Shown here one piece after another: positions 26,440-34,772 of a DNA stretch of 64,000 nt. The notes beneath the pieces are model-generated. The model ran no database searches, was not told the origin of the DNA, and was given only the letters and a program-made list of their open reading frames with translations. The stretch covers positions 1 through 64,000 of the forward strand of contig DGFJ01000031.1 of NCBI GenBank assembly GCA_002391625.1, written 5' to 3'. How positions within the stretch are numbered: position 1 is the stretch's first letter; each line of letters opens with the position of its first letter. Both the position numbers and the translations under genes were made by a program. The stretch is from Ruminococcaceae bacterium UBA3903 (GTDB taxonomy: Bacteria > Bacillota > Clostridia > Oscillospirales > Acutalibacteraceae).

Positions 26440-26880
26440 TTATTGTAATACAACTCCTAATATTTCTGACAAAGGAACATATCCAAGCTCTCGGCTGTCG
26501 TTGCTGTTTTTGTAATTATCACCAATTACATAGTATTCATCTTGCTTTAATACAAATGGGTCTTTATTTTCAACGGCAGGATAGGAGGTTTTTATATTAT
26601 TAATATACACAGCCCCGTTCTTTTGCTCAACCTTTTCTCCGCCAGTAGCAACAACTCTTTTTATATATTCTTTACCATCATGTACAAATACAATGACATC
26701 ATCTTTAGCAATACTCTGATTTTGTTTATATAGTATAACAATTTGGTGGTCAGTGAATGTTGGTGCCATTGATTGACCCGAAATCACTATTATTTTAAAA
26801 TTAAGCGTTAGTACAAAAATAATGACAAGAACGCCAATGACAGCAGCATATTTTATAGCTTTATTTGTCTGCTGGCACAT
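26440..26880 (-). CDS. Type I signal peptidase encoded in the bacteriocin operon
   Basis: 146 aa with one N-terminal membrane segment (residues 9-33). Serine-lysine peptidase: nucleophile in ISGQSMAPTF (about residue 37), general-base Lys in YIKRVVATGG (about 78), and box E GDNYKNSNDSRELG. Removes signal peptides from secreted proteins. It overlaps the end of the ABC ATPase gene by 28 bases, with AGGTGG ahead of its ATG. A private signal peptidase suggests processing of the bacteriocin precursor or another partner, which is inference. Confidence 0.88.
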   Translation of the reverse strand: MCQQTNKAIKYAAVIGVLVIIFVLTLNFKIIVISGQSMAPTFTDHQIVILYKQNQSIAKDDVIVFVHDGKEYIKRVVATGGEKVEQKNGAVYINNIKTSYPAVENKDPFVLKQDEYYVIGDNYKNSNDSRELGYVPLSEILGVVLQ

Positions 26881-27488
26881 TTTTCCACCTGTGGGTCATG
26901 TGTTACTACAATGATTGTTCTGCCCCGCTTATTAAGGTCTATTAATAGCTTTAAGATAATATCCCTGTTATCTGCGTCTAGGCTTCCTGTTGGCTCATCT
27001 GCCAAAATAATCTCTGATGGTTTTAACATCACCTTAGCAATAGCCACTCTTTGTTGCTCACCGCCACTTAATTTATACACCTTTTTATTTTTAAAACCAC
27101 TAAGTCCAACTGTTTCTAACGCCTCATCTATTTTTTGTTCCTCTTCTGTTTTATTATACTTTAAGTAATGCGTAGCCATCTTTAAATTATATTTTACAGT
27201 TCCGCTCTCTACTAAGCCATAATTTTGAAACAGATATGAAATGTGATACCTTAACAGCTTTATTCCCTTTGCCGATTGAAATGTTGGATTTTTTACGTCT
27301 AAAATCTTTAAATCTCCGCTGTCTGATTTTTCCAGCAAACCAATAATATTTAACAGTGTGGTTTTACCCTTTCCGCTTTTTCCCATTATTGATACAAACT
27401 CACCCTGTTCTATCTCTAAATTAAAATTATCAAATATAATATTTTCATCAAATTTTTTACAAATATCATTTAAAGAAATTATACTCAT
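26853..27488 (-). CDS. ABC transporter ATPase, lactococcin-972 bacteriocin export group
   Basis: 211 aa. Walker A MGKSGKGKTT, Q-loop YLFQNYGLVE, signature KLSGGEQQR, Walker B IILADEPTGSLD, switch VVTHDP. The short form and the YLFQNYGLVESGTVKYNL stretch match the ATPases that accompany DUF1430 membrane proteins in lactococcin-972-type clusters. Starts 2 bases after the membrane protein gene, so the pair is translationally coupled and forms one transporter. Confidence 0.88.
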   Translation of the reverse strand: MSIISLNDICKKFDENIIFDNFNLEIEQGEFVSIMGKSGKGKTTLLNIIGLLEKSDSGDLKILDVKNPTFQSAKGIKLLRYHISYLFQNYGLVESGTVKYNLKMATHYLKYNKTEEEQKIDEALETVGLSGFKNKKVYKLSGGEQQRVAIAKVMLKPSEIILADEPTGSLDADNRDIILKLLIDLNKRGRTIIVVTHDPQVEKCASRQIKL

Positions 27489-27490
27489 AT

Positions 27491-29584
27491 TTATATTCCT
27501 TTCAATACGTTTAAAATATTTTTTCGTGTCATACTGCGTTCAATAACTAAGAACATAATTAAATCAAATATAAAAATTCCACATACTACATATAAATTTA
27601 CAGGTATCCCTATTATAAATGACATAAGCATGGCAACTAAGGACACTGCCATCACTGTGTCAGCAAAAATTATCATATATTTTTTATATATTCTAAAGAA
27701 TGATATACCGCATAGCTTTTGAGCCGCTATATCCTCCTGATAATTTTGTAAAAATGTTTTAACAGAAAATACAATCATTATTATTAAGGATAACAAATAC
27801 ACCAATGACTGTAGACAATTAAATATAAAGCCTTGAATATAGCTATTTATTTTGTCGGCAAAGGTGTTGGAAACATATGGCGTGTCCAGTACCAGCTTAT
27901 CAATGCCAGCCTGTTTTAGATACGGCAGCAGCTCATCATATGGTGAATCAGTTTCTGTCTGTAGCATATAGTAACAGCTTGACATTCCACTAAATATACT
28001 GTTCTTCATATACTGCTGGTCATAGATAAAGATATCAGGGTTGTCCAAATGCCCCAGCGTTGCCATACCCGTAGATGCATTAAAGCTGTTAACCACCTCA
28101 TCCTCTTTATACACAATCATATTAATACCGCTGTTTACATCCATACCCGCATCACCGTAATAGCCTTCACAATATGGTGCATACAAAGCGTTCAATGTGT
28201 CCTGTGTATATCCAGATTTTTCGGATACCAGCATATTTATTCGACCTTTATCAAAGTCTGCTGATGTTACAGCGTCCCCATTTGGCTTGTGTATAGGATT
28301 AAGCTGCAAATAATTTTCGTTAACGTAAATGTTCTTTTGACCAAAATATTCTGCAACCGTGGTCACCATATCAGGTGAGGTTTGATAATTATCACTGCTA
28401 ATAAATACACCATCAAATTTATCCACAGTTAATCTATAGAATTCATCACAACGGGTCATATAATCAGCCATAACCTCTGTGTTATCCAAGTCAACATACA
28501 ATTTATAAATATTGGTTGCTACACGCTTGTCCATGGCTGTGGCTATGTCGTCTGCCTGTTTATATAACCCATATGAGGTGGAAAGCTGGATAACACCGCT
28601 GGATAAGGAAATCATAAGCATACATATAAAAATAATTTTTGAAATCAATGCCAAAGCAAATACAGCTGTCTTTTTATTTTTACCCTTTATATGGTGATAA
28701 CCACTGTTATATATAACTATCCACAGTGACAGCACAAAGACCAATATTACTATGCACAAAAATAACAACATATTGCTAATTGAATATGTAAAATACGATA
28801 AAAATGTCCCATTATATATTATGGCAACCGTACCAAAGTTAACAAGCTGTACGACAATAAAAATTATTGCCAGCATTAAAAAGGCTTCCTTTATTTCACA
28901 CAGTAAAATTGCACCGTTGGTATAGCCGTGTAATTTTTTTAGGGCATGCTCCTTACCCTTGGACAAGGCATAAAACAAAACGCTAAGGCAAAGCAAAATC
29001 AAAGGAAATGCACATAAGGACATGGGCAGTATCTGTAAACCATCTTCAAGATTGCCCAGCTTTACCTCAAACCCCATATCTGACAATGCGTTTGACACAT
29101 CATACACGCTATCCTGTGCAACGTAATAGGTGCATATGGACAGCCGATACCTTTCTATACCGCTAAAATCCATAATAGTAACGTCGCCAGCCATAGATGA
29201 CATTTTAATGGGCTTTACAGTAAAGCCCTCTACTTTGCTTTTGGTTGAAAAGCACTCTGTTTTGCTGGTTAATATGTCGCTTTCACCTAAATCTAATCCC
29301 TTCATAAATTTTTCTGTATTATTTGTTTTAAAAATCAGATATGATGTTTTATCAGAAGAAAAGTCATTGGTTTTATACATTATATCCTTGTTGATTTCTT
29401 TCATTTTGTTTTCTATTGCTGATACGTATTCTTGATTTGTTAATTCTGTTCCAACCTGCTTAACAGATATTTGTGCCATCCCTTCAAAAGGCTTATCAGC
29501 ACATTCATATGAATAGTTCACAAATGTGACAGCAGCTAAAAAAACAAAAAACACAGAAAAACATATGCACATTATTTTTTTCAA
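27491..29584 (-). CDS. Bacteriocin-associated integral membrane protein (DUF1430 / lactococcin-972 immunity type)
   Basis: 697 aa. One N-terminal membrane segment, a long outer domain, a block of membrane segments (about 190-345), a second outer domain (about 350-585) containing LNPIHKPNGDAVTSADFDKG, and C-terminal segments (about 590-690). This is the layout of the seven-helix membrane proteins found beside lactococcin-972-like peptides. It is taken as transporter permease and/or immunity factor. It shares motifs with the protein at 62126 (LNPI.KPNG...ADFD, ELLP), so the window carries two paralogues. Confidence 0.85.
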   Translation of the reverse strand: MKKIMCICFSVFFVFLAAVTFVNYSYECADKPFEGMAQISVKQVGTELTNQEYVSAIENKMKEINKDIMYKTNDFSSDKTSYLIFKTNNTEKFMKGLDLGESDILTSKTECFSTKSKVEGFTVKPIKMSSMAGDVTIMDFSGIERYRLSICTYYVAQDSVYDVSNALSDMGFEVKLGNLEDGLQILPMSLCAFPLILLCLSVLFYALSKGKEHALKKLHGYTNGAILLCEIKEAFLMLAIIFIVVQLVNFGTVAIIYNGTFLSYFTYSISNMLLFLCIVILVFVLSLWIVIYNSGYHHIKGKNKKTAVFALALISKIIFICMLMISLSSGVIQLSTSYGLYKQADDIATAMDKRVATNIYKLYVDLDNTEVMADYMTRCDEFYRLTVDKFDGVFISSDNYQTSPDMVTTVAEYFGQKNIYVNENYLQLNPIHKPNGDAVTSADFDKGRINMLVSEKSGYTQDTLNALYAPYCEGYYGDAGMDVNSGINMIVYKEDEVVNSFNASTGMATLGHLDNPDIFIYDQQYMKNSIFSGMSSCYYMLQTETDSPYDELLPYLKQAGIDKLVLDTPYVSNTFADKINSYIQGFIFNCLQSLVYLLSLIIMIVFSVKTFLQNYQEDIAAQKLCGISFFRIYKKYMIIFADTVMAVSLVAMLMSFIIGIPVNLYVVCGIFIFDLIMFLVIERSMTRKNILNVLKGI

Positions 29585-29612
29585 TATTTTATCCCCCTTA
29601 ATATAACTTAGA

Positions 29613-29649
29613 TATAGCCACCAGTTTTATCATAAAAGCTGATGGCTAT
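29613..29649 (-). terminator. Hairpin between peptide gene and DUF1430 gene
   Basis: ATAGCCAYCAG ... CTGRTGGCTAT stem on the minus strand with only a short U-poor tail (ATCTAAG). It fits a partial terminator or processing stem that keeps peptide expression above that of the downstream genes. Confidence 0.5.
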
Positions 29650-29657
29650 AGATTTTT

Positions 29658-29949
29658 CTAATAAATTTCCCAGCCTGCGTATTTGTTGCAGAACATTCTG
29701 TATGTGGATATGTAAGCAACACTTCCCCTAGGCGTCCACCCTGAATACTTCCAGCGTTCACCTTCACATCTAACAGATGCTAAACTGTGACCACGCATTG
29801 TACAGCCATGTATGACCAAAGCTCCAATATCCACCAGCACGATATTGATTACGCTTACACTCATCAGCAGCCGCTACGCTGACAGCTGATGCCATCATAC
29901 ATAATGCCAATGAAATAGATACTACCTTTAATTTTATGTTTTTACGCAT
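29658..29949 (-). pseudogene. Lactococcin-972-like bacteriocin precursor, interrupted by a frameshift
   Basis: From the ATG at 29949 the first frame encodes a basic start and signal peptide (MRKNIKLKVVSISLALCMM...VSVAAADE), then GGYWSFGH, and stops at 29770 after 59 codons. The next frame carries the expected continuation: HGCTMRGHSLASV (compare the H....HSATV core of lactococcin 972), then RWKYSGWTPRGSVAY and CNKYAGWEIY, ending at 29658. The total of 292 bases is one more than a multiple of three, so one extra base near 29820-29830 explains the break. A promoter lies upstream; the ribosome-binding site is poor. It could be a pseudogene, a +1 frameshifted gene or a sequence error. Confidence 0.75.
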
Positions 29950-29979
29950 AATAATTTATTACTACCTGTATTTTCAATT

Positions 29980-30008
29980 AATGTAACATTTTATTCACCA
30001 ATTGTCAA
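29980..30008 (-). promoter_or_regulatory. Promoter of the bacteriocin operon
   Basis: Minus strand TTGACA, 17-base spacer, TACATT with a TGn extension, about 30 bases before the peptide ATG. Confidence 0.65.
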
Positions 30009-30094
30009 TTAATTGCAAAATATTTTTGTAAGCTTTGTCTAAATATCTAAATTGCAGCAATATAAGTATACCTATTGCACCGCAATATAAACAA

Positions 30095-30129
30095 ATGGCA
30101 AACACACATGAATTAAGTGTGTTTGCCAT
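30095..30129 (-). terminator. Terminator of glyA
   Basis: Perfect 13-base stem ATGGCAAACACAC / GTGTGTTTGCCAT with a 9-base loop, then TTGTTTATATT on the minus strand. Confidence 0.75.
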
Positions 30130-30162
30130 AATATATACTGTTATTCAATTAATACTTTGGTA

Positions 30163-31416
30163 TTATTCATACAATGGGTATTTGTTGCAAATCTCTGTAA
30201 CACCTGCACGAACAGCGTCTGCGTTACCCTCAAAGTCCTGTGTAACCATTGTGATAAACTCTGCAATCCTGTCCATATCAGCCTCCTGTAAACCACGGGT
30301 TGTAACAGCCGCTGTACCCATACGAACACCACTGGTAATAAATGGGCTGCGAGGCTCGTTAGGAACTGTATTTTTATTAACTGTAATAAACACCTCGTCT
30401 AAACGGTGCTCCAGCTCCTTGCCTGTAATATCAGTATCACGCAGGTCAAGCAGCATAACGTGGTTATCTGTACCACCGGAAACCAGCTTATGTCCACGAT
30501 TAACAAGACCATTTGCAAGTGCTGCACAATTTGAAACAATCTTTTTACCGTACTCTTTAAATTCTGGCTTTAAAGCCTCACCAAAGCATACTGCTTTAGC
30601 TGCTATTGTGTGCATCAAAGGGCCACCCTGTGTACCGGGGAAGATAGCCTTATCAATTGCCTTTGCAAATTCCTCTTTACATAAAATCATACCGCCCCTA
30701 GGACCTCTTAATGTTTTGTGAGTAGTAGTAGTAACAAACTGAGCATGCTCTACTGGGTTAGGGTGTACACCTGCTGCCACCAAGCCAGCAATATGTGCCA
30801 TATCCACCATTAGATATGCACCAACAGCATCTGCGATTTCCCTAAATTTTTTAAAATCTATAACTCTTGGATATGCACTGGCACCGCAAACAATCATCTT
30901 TGGCTTACATTCCTTAGCAATCTCCATAACCTTATCATAGTCAATACGGTGTGTTTCAGCGTCAACACCATAAGGAACAAAGTTAAAATATTTACCAGAC
31001 ATATTAACCGGTGAGCCATGTGTTAGATGTCCGCCTTCATTTAGGTTCATACCCATTACAGTATCACCTGGCTTTAGCATTGCAAAATAAACAGCTGTAT
31101 TTGCTTGAGCACCACTATGAGGCTGAACATTTGCATGCTCTGCACCAAACAGCTCACAGGCTCTCTTTCTGGCAATTTCCTCTACAATATCAACGCACTG
31201 ACAACCGCCATAATAACGCTTGCCTGGGTATCCCTCTGCATATTTATTTGTTAAAACGCTGCCCATAGCCGCCATAACAGCTGGAGAAACAATATTTTCC
31301 GAGGCAATAAGCTCCAAATTTCTTTTTTGTCTTTTTAGCTCTAGGTTCATAGCATCAGCTACGTCCTTATCATAATTGCCGATAAATCCTATTGAATCTA
31401 ACATATCACTGTACAT
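30163..31416 (-). CDS. glyA: Serine hydroxymethyltransferase
   Basis: 417 aa PLP enzyme converting serine and tetrahydrofolate to glycine and methylene-tetrahydrofolate. NLELIASENIVS near residue 40, the PLP-lysine motif TTTHKTLRGPRGG (about 225), KRYYGGC and the C-terminal PRSPFITSGVRMGT are diagnostic. ATG behind AAGGAG, 8 bases away. Single-gene unit with its own terminator. Confidence 0.96.
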   Translation of the reverse strand: MYSDMLDSIGFIGNYDKDVADAMNLELKRQKRNLELIASENIVSPAVMAAMGSVLTNKYAEGYPGKRYYGGCQCVDIVEEIARKRACELFGAEHANVQPHSGAQANTAVYFAMLKPGDTVMGMNLNEGGHLTHGSPVNMSGKYFNFVPYGVDAETHRIDYDKVMEIAKECKPKMIVCGASAYPRVIDFKKFREIADAVGAYLMVDMAHIAGLVAAGVHPNPVEHAQFVTTTTHKTLRGPRGGMILCKEEFAKAIDKAIFPGTQGGPLMHTIAAKAVCFGEALKPEFKEYGKKIVSNCAALANGLVNRGHKLVSGGTDNHVMLLDLRDTDITGKELEHRLDEVFITVNKNTVPNEPRSPFITSGVRMGTAAVTTRGLQEADMDRIAEFITMVTQDFEGNADAVRAGVTEICNKYPLYE

Positions 31417-31622
31417 TTTATCCGCTCCTTAAATTTAAATTTACCCTTTTATTATATGATAATAATCCCCTTATTTCAAGAAAATTTTTGTTTATTTCCC
31501 CGTTGACTGCAAAATACCATTAAATTCTCCTTTTAAAAATTACATAATATAGCTTTTTATTTTTATAGCTACTCATCACAAGCTAATTTAGCCTAGTACA
31601 CAGAAAATTATTATAAAAGCAC

Positions 31623-31650
31623 TTGACAAAATTTTCACATTGAATATAAT
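31623..31650 (+). promoter_or_regulatory. Promoter of the T-box/leuA transcript
   Basis: TTGACA, 16-base spacer, TATAAT, about 30 bases ahead of the T-box leader. Confidence 0.8.
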
Positions 31651-31679
31651 GATATTAACAACTAAACAATCACTTATTA

Positions 31680-31936
31680 AAGGCGATGAAGGGAACAAGA
31701 TATAAAGCTATGAGCAAAGAGAGCCGACGCATGGTGAAAGTCGGAGTCTGGTTTTGTATGTATAACTCACCCCGGAGCTTTTCATCTGAACCTTAGGATG
31801 AAACGCAGGACTGCGTTATCGGTCAGGGCTTTGTAATGAGCCTGTTAAGGAGTGTTAGGGTAATCTTACACTTAAACTAGGGTGGTACCACGAATAATTA
31901 TTCGTCCCTTTCTCTGTTGAGAGGGGACGTTTTTTT
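31680..31936 (+). promoter_or_regulatory. T-box riboswitch, leucine specifier, upstream of leuA
   Basis: Senses uncharged tRNA. Seen: the AGAGAGCCGACGCATGGTGA start of stem I, the specifier-loop context AACTCACCCCGGAGC (codon CTC, Leu, at 31766-31768), two further small hairpins, the invariant AGGGTGGTACCACG (31879-31892), and a terminator GTCCCTTTCTCT...AGAGGGGAC plus seven T (31904-31936). Leucine-tRNA shortage would favour the antiterminator and turn on leuA. The specifier call rests on position and on agreement with the downstream gene. Confidence 0.92.
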
Positions 31937-32027
31937 GTACCTCTTTACAGCTTTATACACGTTCATACCCACCATTAAAATGTGTGATATGACGAATTTG
32001 TGAATTATAATAAGGAGGAAAATTGCT

Positions 32028-33716
32028 ATGAAAGAATCATTCAAAAAGTACATTCCATTTAAACAAATCGACTTACCTGACAGGCAATGGCCAAGCAAGG
32101 TCATTACAAAGGCACCTACATGGTGCAGCGTAGACCTGCGTGATGGCAATCAAGCGCTTATAGACCCTATGAACCTACAGGAAAAGCTAGAGTTTTTTAA
32201 AGCCTTGTGCGATATGGGCTTTAAAGAAATAGAAATTGGTTTTCCATCTGCTTCTGAAACAGAATACGAGATATGTCGTGAGCTTATTGAGGGCAACCAT
32301 ATCCCCGATGATGTTTCTATACAGGTGTTGGTACAGGCAAGAGAACATCTAATCCGCAAAACCTTTGAGGCTATAAAGGGTGCGAAAAATGTTATTGTTC
32401 ATTTCTATAACTCTACCTCAACCCTACAGCGTAAGGTTGTATTTAAAAAGGATATGACTGGCATAATCGACATTGCTGTTCAGGGTGCTGCGCTAATAAA
32501 GGAATTAACCGACAGCTATGAGGGTGATACAAACATTCGCTTTGAATATTCCCCTGAAAGCTTTAGCGGTACAGAGATGGATAATGCTGTTGAAATCTGT
32601 AAAGAGGTTATGGACGCTATTGGTGCTACAAAGGAAAATCCACTAATCCTAAATCTGCCCAACACCGTAGAAATGTGTACAGCTAACACATATGCCGATC
32701 AGGTAGAATATTTTATCCGCCATCTGCCAAACAGAGATGCCGCTATTATCAGCATACACCCACACAATGACCGTGGCTGCGGTGTAGCCGCTTCTGAGCT
32801 GGCTTTGCTGGCTGGTGCAGAACGTGTAGAGGGTACGCTGTTTGGTAACGGTGAACGTACCGGTAACTTGGATATAGTAACAATGGGATTGAATATGTTT
32901 ACACAGGGCGTTGACCCACAGCTGGACTTTAGCAATCTGCCAAAATACAAGGGAATTTATGAGCGTTGTACCAATATGAAAATACATGAACGTACACCAT
33001 ATATTGGCGAGCTTGTATTTACCGCATTTTCCGGCTCTCATCAGGATGCAATTAACAAGGGCATGGAATATATGAAGCAGTCTGGTACTGACTATTGGGA
33101 AATACCCTATCTGCCTATTGACCCTGCTGATGTTGGCAGACAGTACGAGCCTATTATCCGCATTAACAGCCAATCTGGCAAGGGCGGTGCCGCCTTTGTT
33201 ATGGCACATAACTACGGCTACAACCTACCAAAGGCTATGCATCCAGAGTTTAGTGGGTTGGTACAAGAGGACTGTGACAAAAAAGGCAGAGAGCTGGTTT
33301 CCCACGAGCTGCTGAAAATTTTTGAAGATAACTACATTAACTTTCCACGAAAATATGAAATTGTTGGTCATCCTACTGTTATAGAAGAAGGCAGCGACGG
33401 CAACAAAATAAAGCTAACAGCTATTCTACGCACTGACGGTGATAGTAAAACCGATATTCAAATTAGTGGCGAGGGCAACGGTCCTATAGATGCCTTTTTC
33501 CATGGGTTAAAAGGCTTTGGCATTGACAAATACCAATTTGTTGACTATTCACAGCACGCAATCTCTACTGGTTCAGACTCAAAGGCTGTGTCATATATTC
33601 AGCTGAAAAAGCCTGATGGCAACAACATTTTTGGTGTTGGTATATCAAGCAATATCTACCGCAGTTCTATTTTTGGCGTCCTAAACGCTATTAACAGAGC
33701 TGAAGGTCAAAAGTAA
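32028..33716 (+). CDS. leuA: 2-isopropylmalate synthase
   Basis: 562 aa, first committed step of leucine synthesis (2-ketoisovalerate + acetyl-CoA). N-terminal aldolase-type barrel with APTWCSVDLRDGNQALIDPM, the metal-binding SIHPHNDRGCGVA and LFGNGERTGNLD, and a C-terminal LeuA regulatory domain (about 430-560: GEGNGPIDAFFHGLK). It is the longer type-2 form. ATG behind AAGGAGG, directly under the leucine T-box. It stands alone; the other leu genes are not in the window. Confidence 0.96.
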   Translation: MKESFKKYIPFKQIDLPDRQWPSKVITKAPTWCSVDLRDGNQALIDPMNLQEKLEFFKALCDMGFKEIEIGFPSASETEYEICRELIEGNHIPDDVSIQVLVQAREHLIRKTFEAIKGAKNVIVHFYNSTSTLQRKVVFKKDMTGIIDIAVQGAALIKELTDSYEGDTNIRFEYSPESFSGTEMDNAVEICKEVMDAIGATKENPLILNLPNTVEMCTANTYADQVEYFIRHLPNRDAAIISIHPHNDRGCGVAASELALLAGAERVEGTLFGNGERTGNLDIVTMGLNMFTQGVDPQLDFSNLPKYKGIYERCTNMKIHERTPYIGELVFTAFSGSHQDAINKGMEYMKQSGTDYWEIPYLPIDPADVGRQYEPIIRINSQSGKGGAAFVMAHNYGYNLPKAMHPEFSGLVQEDCDKKGRELVSHELLKIFEDNYINFPRKYEIVGHPTVIEEGSDGNKIKLTAILRTDGDSKTDIQISGEGNGPIDAFFHGLKGFGIDKYQFVDYSQHAISTGSDSKAVSYIQLKKPDGNNIFGVGISSNIYRSSIFGVLNAINRAEGQK

Positions 33717-33756
33717 ACAACACTATTTGTAATTAACAAAAAGCTATGTGTCAATA

Positions 33757-33881
33757 GTTGGGGTAAGCCCCAAATAAGAAGGATATTCAAGGGGCGGCGT
33801 TAAGCTGCCCCATTGTTTTAATATGCTAAGCTTTTGATGAGAAATCTATATTTTTGCCCTAGGTTCTGTTTTTACCCCAAC
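33757..33881. repeat. Pair of 10-base inverted repeats bounding 125 bases
   Basis: GTTGGGGTAA at 33757 and its exact complement TTACCCCAAC at 33872. The enclosed 105 bases hold the leuA terminator. It looks like the ends of a tiny non-coding mobile element, but no target duplication is obvious. Confidence 0.35.
33791..33818 (+). terminator. Terminator of leuA
   Basis: GGGGCGGC, loop GTTAA, GCTGCCCC, then ATTGTTTT. Confidence 0.7.
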
Positions 33882-33898
33882 ATTTAGTATAGCACTGC

Positions 33899-33935
33899 AA
33901 AAAGCACAGAGGTCACTAAGCCTCTGTGCTTTTCC
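33899..33935. terminator. Bidirectional terminator hairpin
   Basis: AAAAAGCACAGAGG / CCTCTGTGCTTTTCC with an 8-base loop, between leuA and the truncated phosphatase gene, which face each other. Confidence 0.75.
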
Positions 33936-34125
33936 TTAGGTTTTAACTGTGGTATTTAAAGCTGATATTGTTTCTCCGCTTCTATATATTCCTTCAAATA
34001 TAGAATGTCCCACACTCCTAAAGCGGTCAGCATATCTTCTGTAACCTTAAGCAGCTGTAGGTGCAGGGTATACAAGGTAAGGTGGCTTGGAACTTTTTTT
34101 ATTTTCCATTTAAGCTTGTGCCAAG

Positions 34126-34587
34126 CTACAAAAAGTGTGAAATCAAAAAATATGCAAGTGCACCGAACACAGCTCCAGACAGCCCTACACCTAAGTTATA
34201 TACCTGTGCTGTACTGCCATCAAAGGTTAAAACAACTGCTGTACTGCCAATACGTTGGTTTGTTTTTTTCATCTCATTGCAAATTTGTTTGTTAGCGTCC
34301 TCAATATATTCGTTAACACTGCGTGTACCATCATTCAATATTTTTTCCCTGTACACGTCCAGGGTTTTGGCGGCACACAATGAGGCGTATTCTCCCCTGC
34401 TTTGTCCACCCATACCATCAAACACACCAAATACACCATAATCTGCTGGTGACATAAAAGCAGAGCAATACAAGCTATCATCTAAAGGTGTTAAATATTT
34501 TCCATTTAGATAGTAGTTATCCTCATTGTTTTTTCTGTTTATACCTATGTCGGTACAGACTGCCGCTTTTATTGATAGCCTACCCAT
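34126..34587 (-). pseudogene. PP2C-type protein phosphatase, truncated after its N-terminal half
   Basis: 153 aa. The N-terminal PP2C motifs are present: TDIGINRKNNEDNYY, GVFGVFDGMGGQSRGEYAS (metal-binding Asp), GSTAVVLTFDGSTAQVYNLG. At the point where GDSR should follow, the sequence switches to a hydrophobic tail (VGLSGAVFGALAYFLISHFL) and stops. The later metal-ligand motifs (SDGL, DN.T) are missing, so phosphatase activity is unlikely. An overlapping start-less frame (33956-34195) continues with unrelated protein-like sequence. A deletion or rearrangement fits best; a short membrane-tethered PP2C-like protein is possible. Confidence 0.7.
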
Positions 34588-34698
34588 TGTTTACTCCTCA
34601 TCACCTAGAGCTTGATACCTAATGTATTACAATAATAATATATAGATGAATAATATCACAAAACCCCATTACCTACAATAGCAAAAAAACCAAAATTA

Positions 34699-34748
34699 AA
34701 GCGTCTATTATCCACAACCTGCGCAAAAAAGGTGGACAACAGACGCTT
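34699..34748 (-). terminator. Terminator of the hydrogenase operon
   Basis: Long imperfect stem AAAGCGTCTGTTGTCCACC ... GGTTGTGGATAATAGACGCTTT followed by AATTTTGGTTTTTTT on the minus strand. Confidence 0.8.
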
Positions 34749-34772
34749 TGGGTATATTATAATATTACTAAA

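Noticed and set aside
29658..29864. Independent 68-aa gene starting at 29864
   Set aside because: Its first residues are not a signal peptide and no ribosome-binding site precedes it; it is better read as the shifted second half of the bacteriocin precursor.
32649..33209. 186-aa minus-strand gene inside leuA
   Set aside because: Shadow frame of a secure leuA; no family character.
33956..34195. Separate gene after the truncated PP2C
   Set aside because: Protein-like frame but no start codon or ribosome-binding site; kept only as possible remnant sequence.
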